Below, one piece after another: positions 25,001 to 35,400 of a DNA stretch of 64,000 nucleotides. Both the position numbers and the translations under genes were made by a program. This stretch comes from Acanthochromis polyacanthus. Lineage: Eukaryota; Chordata; Actinopteri; Pomacentridae. Position 1 is the stretch's first letter. The number at the start of each line of letters is the position of its first letter. The notes beneath the pieces were generated by a model that saw only the letters and a list, made by a program, of their open reading frames with translations, was not told where the DNA came from and searched no databases. The DNA lies in NCBI RefSeq assembly GCF_021347895.1, contig NC_067136.1, forward strand, positions 3,741,970-3,805,969, given 5' to 3'.

Positions 25001-28000
25001 CCCAATGGCATGCCTGTACATAGTGAGGGTTGAAGAATTGGACATAGGAGGAAAAGAAGGTAAATTGGACATGAAATTTATATTTTTATGGGTCAAAAAG
25101 TTTTGATCATGAACATGTTTCAGACAGGTTTTTAAATGGCCAAATGCATATATACATGGGAATGTGTCTTCACCCCTGACTGCCTGTTTTTACAAAAACA
25201 ACATTAAATTTGGATCTGAAAGTTTAGCAAAATGATATAGACTCACACGTTGTGATGATATTTATATTCAGGACTTAGACTTAAACATTTCACGTTCGGG
25301 GGGGGGAGGGGGGGAGGTGTAAAAACGATGAAAATAACAACATGCATACATACATGTAGAAATAAAATAGTTTAAATAGAACTGTTTATTGTTTACGGTT
25401 TAATTAAAGTAGTTAAGTTTGAAGTGTTCATTTCCGAAACATTGTTATTCATTACCGTTACATTTTTTTCATTACCGTAATGTACATTTTTTGATGAGTT
25501 TTTACAGTTACATTATTTAATTATTCATATCTTCTAATCTTTTGATTAAATGTGAAAGAGCCTTTTCACTATTGTGTTATTGTTTTTTCAGTGCAATGTT
25601 TATATCCAAAAACACAATGAAAATCGATGTAAAAAATTGTTTCCATGTTACCGAGATGAAATAAATGTTTGTACAAAAATAATATGATTTGATAGTAATA
25701 GATATTTTTTGTGGTACCCACTACCCTTGATCACAAGAAAGTCTTTGTTGTCAAAAAAAAGGCAAAAAAAAGTTTTGTTCTTTCATATTTCGTAATTAAA
25801 AACATGCTACGGTAATGAATTTATTTCCTCAAAGTCTCAAGAAAAACATCTGAAAATACCTAAAAAATGTGAATATACTTTCTAATTTCAAACTGAATAA
25901 TGACATGAGATCCTATTTTATAAAAAGAGGTGGAAAAATTGTGAAATTAATGTTTTTTCAATTTCGCTAAAAGTTGTACCATGTTCGTGAGAATCACCCT
26001 GAAGCAGGTTTTATTTAGGAAAGGTGGGGGGATAGTCGGGAAGTTGGCAGCCGGGAGAGGGTCCAGGAGGGTGTGGGGAAGAGGAGTCCGGGGACGAAGC
26101 GGCGAAGCTGGGGATCCAAGGTCGGAGGAGCTCACAGGACGGCCTGAGTACAACGGTCTGGGGCGACCGGGCGTCTGGTGGCGGCAGGAGGACTGGAGCC
26201 TTGGCCGCCGAAGGGGAGGGGAAGAAAGGCACAGAAGATCCGGGAGCGAGGAGGCAGCGGGGGAATCCGGGGATGCAGGACGGGAGCCGAGGAGGGAATC
26301 CGAGGAGGGACATGATGCAGGAAGGGAGCCGAGGAGGGAATCCGAGGAGGGACACGATGCAGGTCGGGAGCCGAGGAGGGAATTCGAGAAGGGTCCGAGG
26401 GAGGCAGGCAGGTGGGGAGGGGACCCGGTCAGCTGGGTCCCTATAGGCAAGAAAGAGCGAGGTGTAATCAGGAGATGAGCCACACCTGCCCGGATTCTGG
26501 GGAGAGACGCTAATCACCAAGTGGAGGCAGCCGTGAGGCCGCGCTCCACCTGGTGCAGCGGTGGAGAGAGAGAAGAGGGAGAGAGAGAGGGAAAGAGATC
26601 GGGAAAAGGGATTTAGATGTCTGGAAGGACAGGGGCAGGAGGAGGCCCTGACAGTACCCCCCTCTCAACGGGCGCCTCCCGGCACCCCACGGCATCGGTC
26701 TGGGTGAAAACCAACGGAGCGTCACAGGAACCGAAAGGGATCAGGCCGGGGAAACTGCTCCGGGAGGTGGTCCAAGGGCCGGGCAGACCGAGGTCAAACA
26801 AGCTGAGGGCGTTGCTCCGCGACAGCTGGTCAGACCGAGACAGGCTGGGGCGGAAGAGTTGTTCCGGAGGACAGCTCGGGGGCAGGAGGGATTGTGACTG
26901 GGTTGGCCGGAGAGACCGTTCCGTAGGGCGACTTGTGGATTGGGTCGGCAGGAGGAATGACCTGGAGGCGGGACAAGCCGAGACAGGACGGGCCAGAGGA
27001 ATCGTTCCAGAGGCTGGTCCGGGAGCTCGAGGGACAGTAGTCCTTCTGGCCGGAGGCCCGCTCCGTAGGGCGGCTCCTGGACTGGGCCGGCAGGGGGAAC
27101 CGCTGCGGAGGGCGACCCGATGGCTGGACAGGCCGGGACTGGACAAACGGCAGGAACCATCCCGGAGGATGACTCGGGGTCCGAACGGACCGGAGTCGGA
27201 CGGGCCAGTGGGGCAGCTCTAACGGATGGCTTGGAGACAGTTCTGGTGAGGGGCCCCTCTCCAAAAGGTTATCCAGGAGCTGGACCGGTCGGAGAGGCCG
27301 TTCCAGAGGGCGGCCCAGGGACAGGGCAGGCAGAAGAAGCCGCTTCGGACAATGGCCCAAAGGCTGGACTGGCCAGACGGCGCGCTCCGGGGGACGGCCC
27401 GGGGGCTGGTCAAGCAGGGTCGAGCCTTCCGAAGCGCAATTCGGGGCCTGGTGGATGCTCCGCTGGGGAAGCTCCGAGGGCCGGACTGGGACCTGGCGGT
27501 GACGGAACCCCTCCGGGGCCCTCACCGGTGGTTGAACTGAGGACCAGCGGTGGGGAGGTTCCTCCGGGGGCCGTGCCGGGGGCTGGACTGGGACCGGCAG
27601 CAACGGGACTCCTCCGGAGGCCTGACCGGTGGCCAGACAAGGGACCGGCGATGGAGGGATCCCTTCAGGGACTGGGCCGGTGGCCGGACTGGGGACCAGC
27701 AGCGACAGGGACCCCTCGGGGCCATCCCTGGAGCTGGGGGCTCTTCCGGGGGCTGAACTGAAGCTGGTGGGTCACCAGGATGGAGCAGGAGTCGGGGGAC
27801 CTTCCAGGGGCAGAGCTCGAGCTGGTTGGTTCCCCGGGAGCAGAGCTGGAGTTGGCGGATCCTCTGGGGGTAGAGCTGGAGCCGGTGGATTCTCTGGGGG
27901 CAGAGCTGGAGCCGGGGGATCCTCCGATGGCAGAGCTGGAGCGGGTGGACCAGGGCCCGAGAGAGGGACTAAGACGGTCACAACAGCAGAGAAACCCATT

Positions 28001-31000
28001 GGGGTGGTCACTGCCAAGGCGTCCCCAGATGTAGGTGCTCGGACCAGCCTTCTCGATACCCGGTGAAACGTGCTGGTCCTACCCCAGCCTCAAGGGGAGG
28101 CGTCACACCACCACAAGACTGTCGAGGGGGGGCTAGGAATCCCCGAGGGTGCCCAGAAGGCGCTCCATCTCTTCTGAAACTTGGGGGAGGCACTGCGCCT
28201 CAACAAGGACTGGAGGGAGGCGTCTCGCCTCCTCAGGAACTTGAAGGAGGCCCTACGCCATAACAGGGATTTGGGGGCGGCATCTCTGAAGAGCTCCTGC
28301 CCCCTTCCAGAGCATCTGGGGAGGTCCAATACCATTCAGATGTGGCAGAGAACACCGGGACGAGGCGTCGACCCCCATAAGGATTGAAGGCTGAGCGTCG
28401 GCCTCCACAAGGACTAGGGATGGAGCGTCGGTCCCCACGAGGACTGGAGGCGGGGCATCAACTTCCGCAGGGACTGGAGAGTTACGACACCTTCGGGTGG
28501 AGCGACGTCGGCGGCCAGGTCGTCTGGCGGACAGCTTCTCAACCTGCAGGGAAGCAGGGTCGGATTGGCGGCCAGGGGAGTTGCTGGTTGAGGGGGCCTC
28601 GAGCTCCTCTGGAGTCGGGGGTGTGGAGAACTCCGATCCCTCCAGGAGCGCTGCGGCCGTATTTAGAGCCTCAAGGCCTGCGGTAGCAGTTTGGAGCACG
28701 CCAGGATCCCTTGTGGTGGCCAGGGACTCTCCATAGGTGGCGTAAGCCGCATGGAGCACCTCCACACAGGCGGTAGCAACCCGGAGCGCCTCTAGAGCGG
28801 AGGAGGCCGCCTCGATGTCCTTCAGACGAGGTAGGACCGCCACAATCTTCCCAACGGCGGCAGAAGTCGCACTCAGAAACACGGAGACAGAAGGAATAAC
28901 TCGTAGATCCTCAGAAGCGAGAGTGGCGGAGACCTCGTCCTGGTTGACAGGCTATGGGGCTGATACAGGAGGACCCTGGAAAGGGACACGGTTGGAGCCA
29001 CCCCCTGGAAACCTCGCCGAACTCAAGGGGGAATGGAGGGGCCGCTCTTCAGAAGGACTACGGGACTGCCCAACCGGCCAGACATCGGGGTCGGCAACCA
29101 CACCGGGTTCAGCCCTTGGGACCCCGTCTAGCCGTGGTGCGCTCGGCTCCCTGGACATAAAATAACCGGTGGGTGGCTGGGATCCTCCCCTGGATCAGCG
29201 TCCCCGAGGTGCGGTCCTGAAGTCCCATCGGATATCCCCATGGGGTGCCCTCGATTGGTCCAGGGGTGGAGAAGGGCCAACGGACCTCGGCCGTGGGCTC
29301 TCTGGGTTCATTATTTTTGCAAGATTGTACTGTCATGAATCTAGGTAGTGTACCCAGGCAGAGACCACACGACCAAAGGCAGAAGCAGGCAAAAGCAGGT
29401 TGTATTTAGGAAGGGTGGGGGGATAGTGGGGAAGTGGGGAGCCGGGAGAGGGTCCAGGAGGGTGTGGAGAAGAGTAGTCCGGGGACGGAGCGGCGGAGCC
29501 GGGGATCTGAGGTCGGAGGAGCTCACGGGAGGGCCTGAGTGCAGCGGTCTGGGGCGACCGGGTGTCTGGTGACGGCAGGAGGAGTGGAGCCTTGGCCGCC
29601 GAGGGGAGGGGAAGAAAGGCACGGAAGATCCGGGAGTGAGGAGGCAGCGGGGGAATCGGGGGATGCAGGAGGGGAGCCAAGGTGGGAGTCCGGCATGGGA
29701 CATGATGCAGGATGGGAGCCAAGGAGGGAATCCGAGGAGGGACAGGATGCAGGAAGGGAGCCGTGGAGGGAATCCGAGGAGGGACACGATGCAGGTAGGG
29801 AGCCGAGGACGGAATCCGGGAAGGGACACGATGCAGGAAGGAAGCCGAGGAGGGAATCTGACAAGGGTCCAAGGGAGGCAGGCAGGTCAGGAGGGGACCC
29901 GGTCAGCTGGGTCACTCTAGGCGAAAAAGAGAATAACAGACAGTAGAATAAGTCACCTTTAAAGGGAACTATGAAAGGCGAGAGGGAAACTGACTGCGTA
30001 GCAGGATCTAAGATCTTGCGGAGTGTGGGTGCAGGAACCGGTCTTTTATGGAGCGAGGTGTAATCAGGAGATGAGCCACAGCTGCCCGGATTCTGGGGAG
30101 AGACGCTAATCACCAAGTGGAGGCAGCTGTGAGGCCGCGCTCCACCTGGTGTAGCGGTGGAGAGAGAGAAGAGGGAGAGAGAGGGAGCGAGAGAGGGAGA
30201 GAGAGAGGGACAAAAGCAATTTATTCTTACAGGCATTTTTAAAAGTCCAGTATACATGAAATCAAATTAAGAAAAGAGTCAGATCTTCACATGTGAGTTG
30301 CATCTTTACAAGACAAATGAAACAATCAAAGCTGCCATTCATCTTCTGTTTTGGGGCCGAAACACACACTTGAAGTAATAATTATACCACAGTCTGGAAA
30401 ATGCACTACATGTTATTGGATCACAGAAACCACAAGAAGTAATTCTACAATTCTACAATTTCATTTAGCAGATGCTTTTGTCCAAAGCGACGTACAACAC
30501 AAGCAAGAATTCAGACATAAGGAAAAACCTTTAGTAAATGCAAAAAGTGCTTCAAGTGCGATTGATCAAAGGTGTTGCCATCAAGTTGCAGAAGTGCCAA
30601 CCGCCCCCTCCCCTTTTTTTTTTTTTTCAACTTTGTCAGTGCTAAATAAGTGCTGGATTTTGGACCACCTGACTTATTCTACCCCTAAGGTGGAGTCAGA
30701 TTAAGTGCCTAGGTGTTCTCTGAACAACTGAGTCTTCAATTGTCTCTTAAAAGTAGAAAGGGACTCAGCAGAATGCACAGAGTTTGGTAGATTGTTCCAC
30801 CATTTGGAAACAACAGAGGAGAAGAGTCTGGTTAGAGATTTTGATCCATGCTGGGCTGGAAGCACCAGACGTCTCTCACATGCAGAGCGAAGTGGGCGTG
30901 AAGGGGAGTAGACCTGGATCAGGGAATCCAGGTAGCCTGGGGCCGTTCTTGTAAATGTTTTGTAAGCCAGGAGGAGAGTTTAAAATTTGATTCTGGCTGC

Positions 31001-34000
31001 AACCGGAAGCCAGAGAAGGGAGATGAACAGGGGAGTGACATGAGCTCTTTTGGGGTGGTTGAAGACCAGACGTGCTGCTGCATTCTGGATCATCTGTAGA
31101 AGTTTGACTGTACATGCAGGGAGACCTGCCAGAACAGAGTTACAGTAGTCGATGCGTGATATCACAAGAGTCTGAACCAGAAGTTGTGTGGCCTGTTGGG
31201 TCAGGAGAGGTCTGATCTTCCTGATGTTGTAGAGGGCATAACGACAAAATCGGGAAATTGAGGCCACGTGAACCTTAAAGGTCAGCTGGTCATCAATCAT
31301 GACACCCAGGTTTCTGGCTGAGTTTGTGGGCACAAGTAGGCTCGAGTGAAGTTGGACACTGATCTGAGGCTAAACAGATGGACAAGCTGGAAAGACCATG
31401 ATTTCAGTCTGAGACAGATTTAGCTGAAGGTGCCGTTCCTTCATCCATGTGGAGATATCAGCCAGACATGCTGATATCCGAGCTGAAACTGTTGTGTCGT
31501 CAGGTGGAAAAGAGAGGAAAAGCTGAGTGTCATCAGCATAATGTTAGAATGGATTCTTTGTTACTGTTAATGAGGAAAAACATGGATGCAAAGAAGACTC
31601 AGAGTCAAAATATTCAATTAAGAATATTTAGTAAAAAACGCATTGGATAGTACAGAAATGCATGCATGCAGACTCCCTGTTGTTCTAGCTGACAGCAGAT
31701 TGACTAGACTAAGACAATATTCCTCTGCATGCAGCTGTTTGCAACAGAGAGTGAATTCTAAACTATTACATGAGTTTTAACTAAAAAGGTGTTGTCTTCT
31801 GATTGGTTCACACTGAGGAAGCCCTTCCGGATGTCTTCAGTCTTCGTCCAATCCCAGCCGTCTTCGCCCTGCAGAGAGTCCCTCTGTATGTGTGTGTATT
31901 GTGACAGCTCCCTGTGACCTTTGCACAGATCTTTAAGAGCTCTCTTCTCTGTGATCAGAAGTCTCTCTTCCAAATGTGCTGAATTAAGCATTTCATTGAT
32001 TTCGTTTTATGTATCCAATTTATATTTTAATAATAATATCAATAATTTAATTACACATATACGGCAGATTAGGATGATTCTATCCCTTAATCTGATTTAA
32101 TTTAGGATCCTCATTCGATAATATAAGATTCTTCTGCTTATCCCCATTTTATTGTTAATTTAAGACATTAGTGATTTCATTTCCTTTTAAGTGTTTTTCT
32201 CATGAACATTATATTTTAATCTTAATTCCTCAATATTGTTTATGGTATAATACTTTAACTTTTATTCTTGTTTGAGCAACTGGCCTTTGTTAGAACCTTT
32301 CTGCCCTTTCTCTGTCCTCTGTGCGTACGTGACAAACTCAGCACCTCTCTGAAACCACAGACCCCCTTCTCTCAAGGTGTTCCATTTGGTTTAACGGATG
32401 TTCTACCTTTTTCTCTTAAACCTGTCAGCCTGTGACATATTTTTGTCTCAACTTGTCAGTTTGAGGCGAGGAGGTAACTTGCCCCCAGCCTTCTTCTTAA
32501 AGGTCAGATGAAACCGCAGGCCTTTTGCTAAATAGAGCGTGAAGAATGTACCTTAAGTCAACATTTTCCTTTCGGTTAGAAGTTAAAGCTTAAACATGCA
32601 TTCATTAGCACTCTAATATATTTGATTATGGGGTTAATACAAGTTGCAAGCACACTGATATATAACTGATTACATGATGTAATTAAATGATGATTTATGA
32701 TTAATTGGATTATAACTAAAGATAGAATTAAAACATGATTGTTTGATAGATAGGTTGAAATGAATATTCCCCACAATAACAGTGGAAGGAGAAGCCATGG
32801 GAGCGGATCACTGCACCAAGTGAGGTGGTGTACAGAGAAAAGCGTAAGGGACTAAGCACTGACCCCTGAGGGACCCCTGTAATGTTTTACTCACCGTCTG
32901 AATTGTCATAGCAGAGAAAGTAGCGTCGGCGGAAGCAATACTCATCATACAATAGACCTTCCTTTACAAGACAGCATAGCTTCCATTGAAATCTGGGACG
33001 ATCTGGTTGACCCTTGGACCACTTGAGAAAGAGCTCATTGTTGGTTCCGTAGTAGCCATCATCTGTCATCGACCACGCCCAGCTGCTAGAATTGTCATAC
33101 AGGCCAATCCATACTTTTCCACTGTAGCCACTGCCAGCAGCTGCAATCAGTTGAGCCACGTCTTCCATGTTGTCCACAGTAGCCAGGTCAGTGAACTTTT
33201 CTCTGCAGTACTGTTGGGCTTCACTCCAGGTCTTTGGTTCATCAATGAATTTGTAAAGATGATGGCCTGAACAGAGCCCTGAAAAAGACACATTTATCAT
33301 CCTGAACAATGTGACATAATTTGTAGCAGTGACTGTTTCTCTGTGCTGCAGTTAAATCATTCACATTAAGGTTTAAAGTTTGTTGTTTTGTGTAAAATAA
33401 GCACTTTAACCTTTGAGATTGGGTTAAAATGACTTCTTTGTTGAGGTCAGGACTGTTATGGTCCTGATGTCAACAAGTCAAATGATCACATGAATGTGAC
33501 ATAAAAACAATAATAAGACAGATGTGGATCAAACACACCCACAGGTTGGACACCAATGACTGCTGTGGACTGAAAATGGTCGTAAATGAAGCAAACGTGT
33601 CATATTTACATCATCCACATGTCTGAGGTTTGCTCTCATTAAACCATTTTGTTCTGCTGAAATGTTTGATTGCTACAAACATGCATTCATTCACATTTTC
33701 TTTTAAGAGTCTTCATAAAATTGTCTCTATCTTTAGATGTATCACATGGTTAAAGTTCCTGACATAATTGGGTTGGTAGGAGACAGATTCTTCATGCAAC
33801 ATGTTGGAAATCCAACATTTGCTTTGAAAATTAGTGGAAAGCATGATGTCAAGAACAGACACAAAAAAATCAGATGCTTTCCAAATGGGAATTTGTTTTG
33901 TTACAATGTGCACAATGTACAGTTTTGCTGTATGTATCAAAAATACAATTATTTTACAGACATTTGCAGTTATTTTCACAGTTTTTGCAGCTGAAACATG

Positions 34001-34332
34001 AAAACTAAAATATTCCAGCATTTTTAAACATATCTTTGTGTATAGCAGAACAACTTCTACCATGAATCATGCAGACTGACCTGATAAAAGGACGATGCAC
34101 AGCAAGGCCCCGTTAACACCTGAGGATAAAACACATTCATCAGAACCTGTCAGCACATGCCAGCATTCTGAAGTTACACAAGATGTTGTTTGTTTCTTAA
34201 CTTATCAGAAAAATACTGTCTGGGTCTGATCTGTTGTCCTATTGTATGCACTGAAGAGAGTAAAATCCATTTTCTTCTGCTTTTCTTATGTTCTTAAACA
34301 TATTTCTTACCTGGTCTGCAGGCTGGTGACAT
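21759..34332 (-). CDS. Two-domain C-type lectin-like secretory protein ending in KDEL (copy B, intact)
   Basis: Six coding exons on the minus strand: 34332-34311, 34119-34081, 33278-32895, 22516-22172, 22080-21989 and 21872-21759. All junctions are GT-AG and keep phase, giving 996 nt (331 codons plus stop). Residues 1-25 form a signal peptide (core [10 protein letters not shown]). CTLD1 is about residues 29-140, with WIGL, paired cysteines and a GQPD motif. CTLD2 is about 155-262, with WSDG but no EPN/QPD. The tail (264-331) has the basic LRxKxxV...W pattern common in teleost CTLD proteins and ends in KDEL. The signal peptide plus KDEL implies a luminal ER or recycling protein; the ligand is unknown. 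CTLD1 has QPD but no WND, and CTLD2 has WVED, so calcium-dependent sugar binding is doubtful. Intron 3 is about 10.4 kb here against 285 bp in copy A, because of an LTR element, an L2 LINE and a solo LTR. This is the only copy without stops. Confidence 0.85.
22172..22516 (-). CDS. Copy B exon 4: CTLD2
   Basis: 345-nt exon. Acceptor gccag is required for frame; the nearer ccaag would shift it. It encodes [19 protein letters not shown], then [26 protein letters not shown], and [17 protein letters not shown]. The phenylalanine codon TTT in YVFK is the position converted to TAG in copies A and D. There is no EPN or QPD motif, so calcium-dependent carbohydrate binding is not expected. Confidence 0.88.
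22629..25999. mobile_element. DNA transposon with 12-bp TIRs, 4-bp TSD and CATTACCGTAATG repeats (element 1)
   Basis: TIRs GGGTGATTCTCA (22629-22640) and its complement (25988-25999), flanked by TGAA on both sides. The other LTR copy at about 29380 gives the approximate empty site. The motif CATTACCGTAATG or its half occurs near 22812, 23010, 23213, 23361, 23383, 23411, 23429, 25450, 25470 and 25808, i.e. confined to the subterminal parts. The middle holds a decayed frame (24548-24829) with a possible CxxxxxxH zinc-finger-like stretch ending in HARKLYKKR. No recognisable transposase core. Confidence 0.82.
24548..24829 (+). pseudogene. Short ORF remnant inside element 1
   Basis: 94 codons including [20 protein letters not shown] followed by a basic stretch, faintly like the C...H...H part of zinc fingers that precede some transposases. 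Too short and too diverged to assign. Its position in the middle of element 1 suggests a remnant of the element's own gene. Confidence 0.3.
26830..27603 (-). CDS. Proline-rich repetitive ORF of the LTR element
   Basis: 257 codons made of degenerate repeats of about 15 residues (types [14 protein letters not shown] and [14 protein letters not shown]), reflecting a roughly 45-bp tandem repeat in the DNA. GC content is very high. A shorter repeat of ten residues ([10 protein letters not shown]) lies at 27772-28017. Expression is unproven and this may simply be repeat DNA without stops. Confidence 0.3.
   Translation of the reverse strand: MLPVPVQPPARPPEEPPHRWSSVQPPVRAPEGFRHRQVPVRPSELPQRSIHQAPNCASEGSTLLDQPPGRPPERAVWPVQPLGHCPKRLLLPALSLGRPLERPLRPVQLLDNLLERGPSPELSPSHPLELPHWPVRLRSVRTPSHPPGWFLPFVQSRPVQPSGRPPQRFPLPAQSRSRPTERASGQKDYCPSSSRTSLWNDSSGPSCLGLSRLQVIPPADPIHKSPYGTVSPANPVTIPPAPELSSGTTLPPQPVSV
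28253..28882 (-). CDS. ORF of the non-autonomous LTR element, unknown function
   Basis: 209 codons nearest the 5' LTR side. The first 80 residues are alanine/leucine-rich and look helical ([18 protein letters not shown]). Then come a basic patch ([14 protein letters not shown]) and repeats of about 10 residues of the form [10 protein letters not shown]. No zinc knuckle or pol motif is seen. It may be a diverged Gag-like product, or an open frame of GC-rich repeats; overlapping frames on the other strand are also open. Confidence 0.35.
   Translation of the reverse strand: MFLSATSAAVGKIVAVLPRLKDIEAASSALEALRVATACVEVLHAAYATYGESLATTRDPGVLQTATAGLEALNTAAALLEGSEFSTPPTPEELEAPSTSNSPGRQSDPASLQVEKLSARRPGRRRRSTRRCRNSPVPAEVDAPPPVLVGTDAPSLVLVEADAQPSILMGVDASSRCSLPHLNGIGPPQMLWKGAGALQRCRPQIPVMA
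29331..30212 (-). repeat. 5' LTR (882 bp) of the element at 22565-30212
   Basis: Starts TGTCATGAATC on the plus strand. Contains roughly 42-bp tandem repeats (GAGCCGAGGAGGGAATCCGA type) at about 29640-29870 and purine-rich GAGA repeats at its right end. It includes about 130 bp (29925-30055) absent from the other LTR. Confidence 0.8.
30442..32882 (-). mobile_element. L2 LINE 3' fragment with nested solo LTR
   Basis: Minus-strand coding at 31333-30980 has the L2 reverse-transcriptase C-terminal signature ([35 protein letters not shown]). The 3' end shows the TTTAGCAGATGCTTTTGTCC tail at about 30461. The upstream part resumes at 32780-32882. Inserted in intron 3 of lectin copy B beside the CTLD1 donor; copy A lacks it. 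Confidence 0.85.
31542..32775. mobile_element. Solo LTR, 1.23 kb, inside the L2 LINE
   Basis: Begins TGTTAGAATGG and ends CCCCACA. ATAA precedes (31538-31541) and follows (32776-32779). L2 sequence is continuous across it. There is no internal region, gag, pol or env. TG...CA ends and a 4-bp TSD fit an LTR retrotransposon or endogenous retrovirus. Family and orientation not determined. Confidence 0.7.
32895..33278 (-). CDS. Copy B exon 3: CTLD1
   Basis: 384-nt exon encoding GLCSG then a C-type lectin fold: TWSEAQQYC in the N-terminal helix, [25 protein letters not shown], and closing cysteines ending [14 protein letters not shown] stands at the site that in true lectins selects galactose-type ligands, but the partner WND is replaced by YDEYC. 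The donor is gtgagt. Unlike the same exon in copies A and D, it has no stop. Confidence 0.88.
34081..34332 (-). CDS. Copy B exons 1-2: start codon and signal peptide
   Basis: Exon 1 coding part is 34332-34311 (22 nt, ATG at 34332-34330), with donor CAG|gtaaga. Exon 2 is 34119-34081 (39 nt) after acceptor tcctcag and before donor gtcagt. Joined to the CTLD1 exon they read [11 protein letters not shown], then a hydrophobic core, then LCSG, which is a typical cleavable signal peptide. Too short to be found as an open frame; identified from frame continuity and from the identical pair in copy A. Confidence 0.75.
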
Positions 34333-34734
34333 CTCCAAACTCTCCACTTCTTCTCTCTTTATCAAATCTCAGAATTTTAACGATTGTCCAGATTACAGCA
34401 GCAGTAATGTCTTCATGTTCCCCCTTTCCTCTCTCTTCTCCTTGTCTTGGACTTGCTTCTTGCTCTTAAAACAAATTTTCCTCCCTTGATTTGCAAAACA
34501 ATGAGTATCTCATCTGCTGACAGCAGTAATGAGATCCCTCTGCCCCATGTCATGACATTTAGATATTTGTTAAAGAAATAACTTCTTATTTACGGATGAT
34601 GCATCAAAGGATGATAAAATAATTTGTCCCTGTTGATGTGTAAAAGTCTTCCCATTCATCCCACAGAGGACCAAGACATGATTTATGTTTTGTGTCTCCA
34701 ACTGCATCTTCCTGAAGTTTGACATGATATTATT

Positions 34735-35400
34735 CAGATCCAGGTTCAGAAAACTTTATTTGGCCCAAGAGAGGCACTTAAAAAGACACACAGAGCAGGC
34801 AATGCAACAATGATGTAATAAAGAAATAATGATGAATATATAGACAAATTTAGAGCAAGTAATATAAGAATAAAATAAAATAAAAATAGAAAGAAAAGAC
34901 AAAATCTCATGTCTCTTAATGTCATTTTTTACATTTTTTATGGTGATTTGCATGTAATTTTGTTATTATTATTATTATTTTTTACATGTTGAGAATATTT
35001 AGCAGTTATATGTGGTACTTTGAATTTAATTCTCATCATTTGTGTCAGATTTTGGTCATTTTGCATCCTCTTGTTGGCATTTTGTCTCTTCATGGTTGTT
35101 TTTTTTCCATTCCATCTGACTGGTTGTTGTCTGTCTCATTCTGGGATGTATATTATCATGGGCCTATGCCCAGTAGATCTGTTCAATAATGTGTTCATGT
35201 ACTTTAGTGTACAGGATGTAGAGGAAAGGAGTGAGAACACACCCTGTAGTCTGTCTTTTAAATAGGTGGTGATATTGAGATGTTGGAGCTTTTTAATCAC
35301 CAACAGATGATGGTATTGAATACTGAACTGAAGTCAATGAGATGGATTCTCACAGATTTACCAGCTGATTGTAGGGAGGGCTTGGAGGTCGACCACAGTA
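34735..35400 (-). repeat. LINE-derived remnant, copy 2
   Basis: More than 90 percent like 13130-13790 by eye. It lies upstream of lectin copy B exon 1 as the first copy lies upstream of copy A, so it was carried in the segmental duplication. Confidence 0.5.

Larger units (their letters stand above)
22565..26653 (-). repeat. 3' LTR of the element, split by DNA transposon element 1
   Basis: 22565-22628 and 26004-26653 together match the LTR at 29331-30212. The 42-bp repeats recur at 26250-26400. The interior resumes after TGACA at 26649-26653. Confidence 0.8.
22565..30212 (-). mobile_element. Non-autonomous Ty3/gypsy-like LTR element in the intron of lectin copy B
   Basis: Direct LTRs at 22565-26653 (interrupted by element 1) and 29331-30212 share TGTCAYGAATCTAGGTAG at their left ends. 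The left LTR ends TGACA and the right ends GGACA. The 5-bp AAAGC precedes 22565 and follows 30212; copies A and D have the uninterrupted intron. GAGAGGGGGGTAC, read on the minus strand at 26666-26654, is a polypurine tract just before the 3' LTR, so the element points left. AATAAA lies in the minus-strand LTR. The 2.7-kb interior is GC-rich and lacks protease, reverse transcriptase, RNase H and integrase motifs. Confidence 0.8.

Noticed and set aside
26000..29300. Many overlapping GC-rich frames on both strands that look like host genes
   Set aside because: They lie between LTRs, overlap in several frames and consist of tandem repeats; at most element-borne ORFs.
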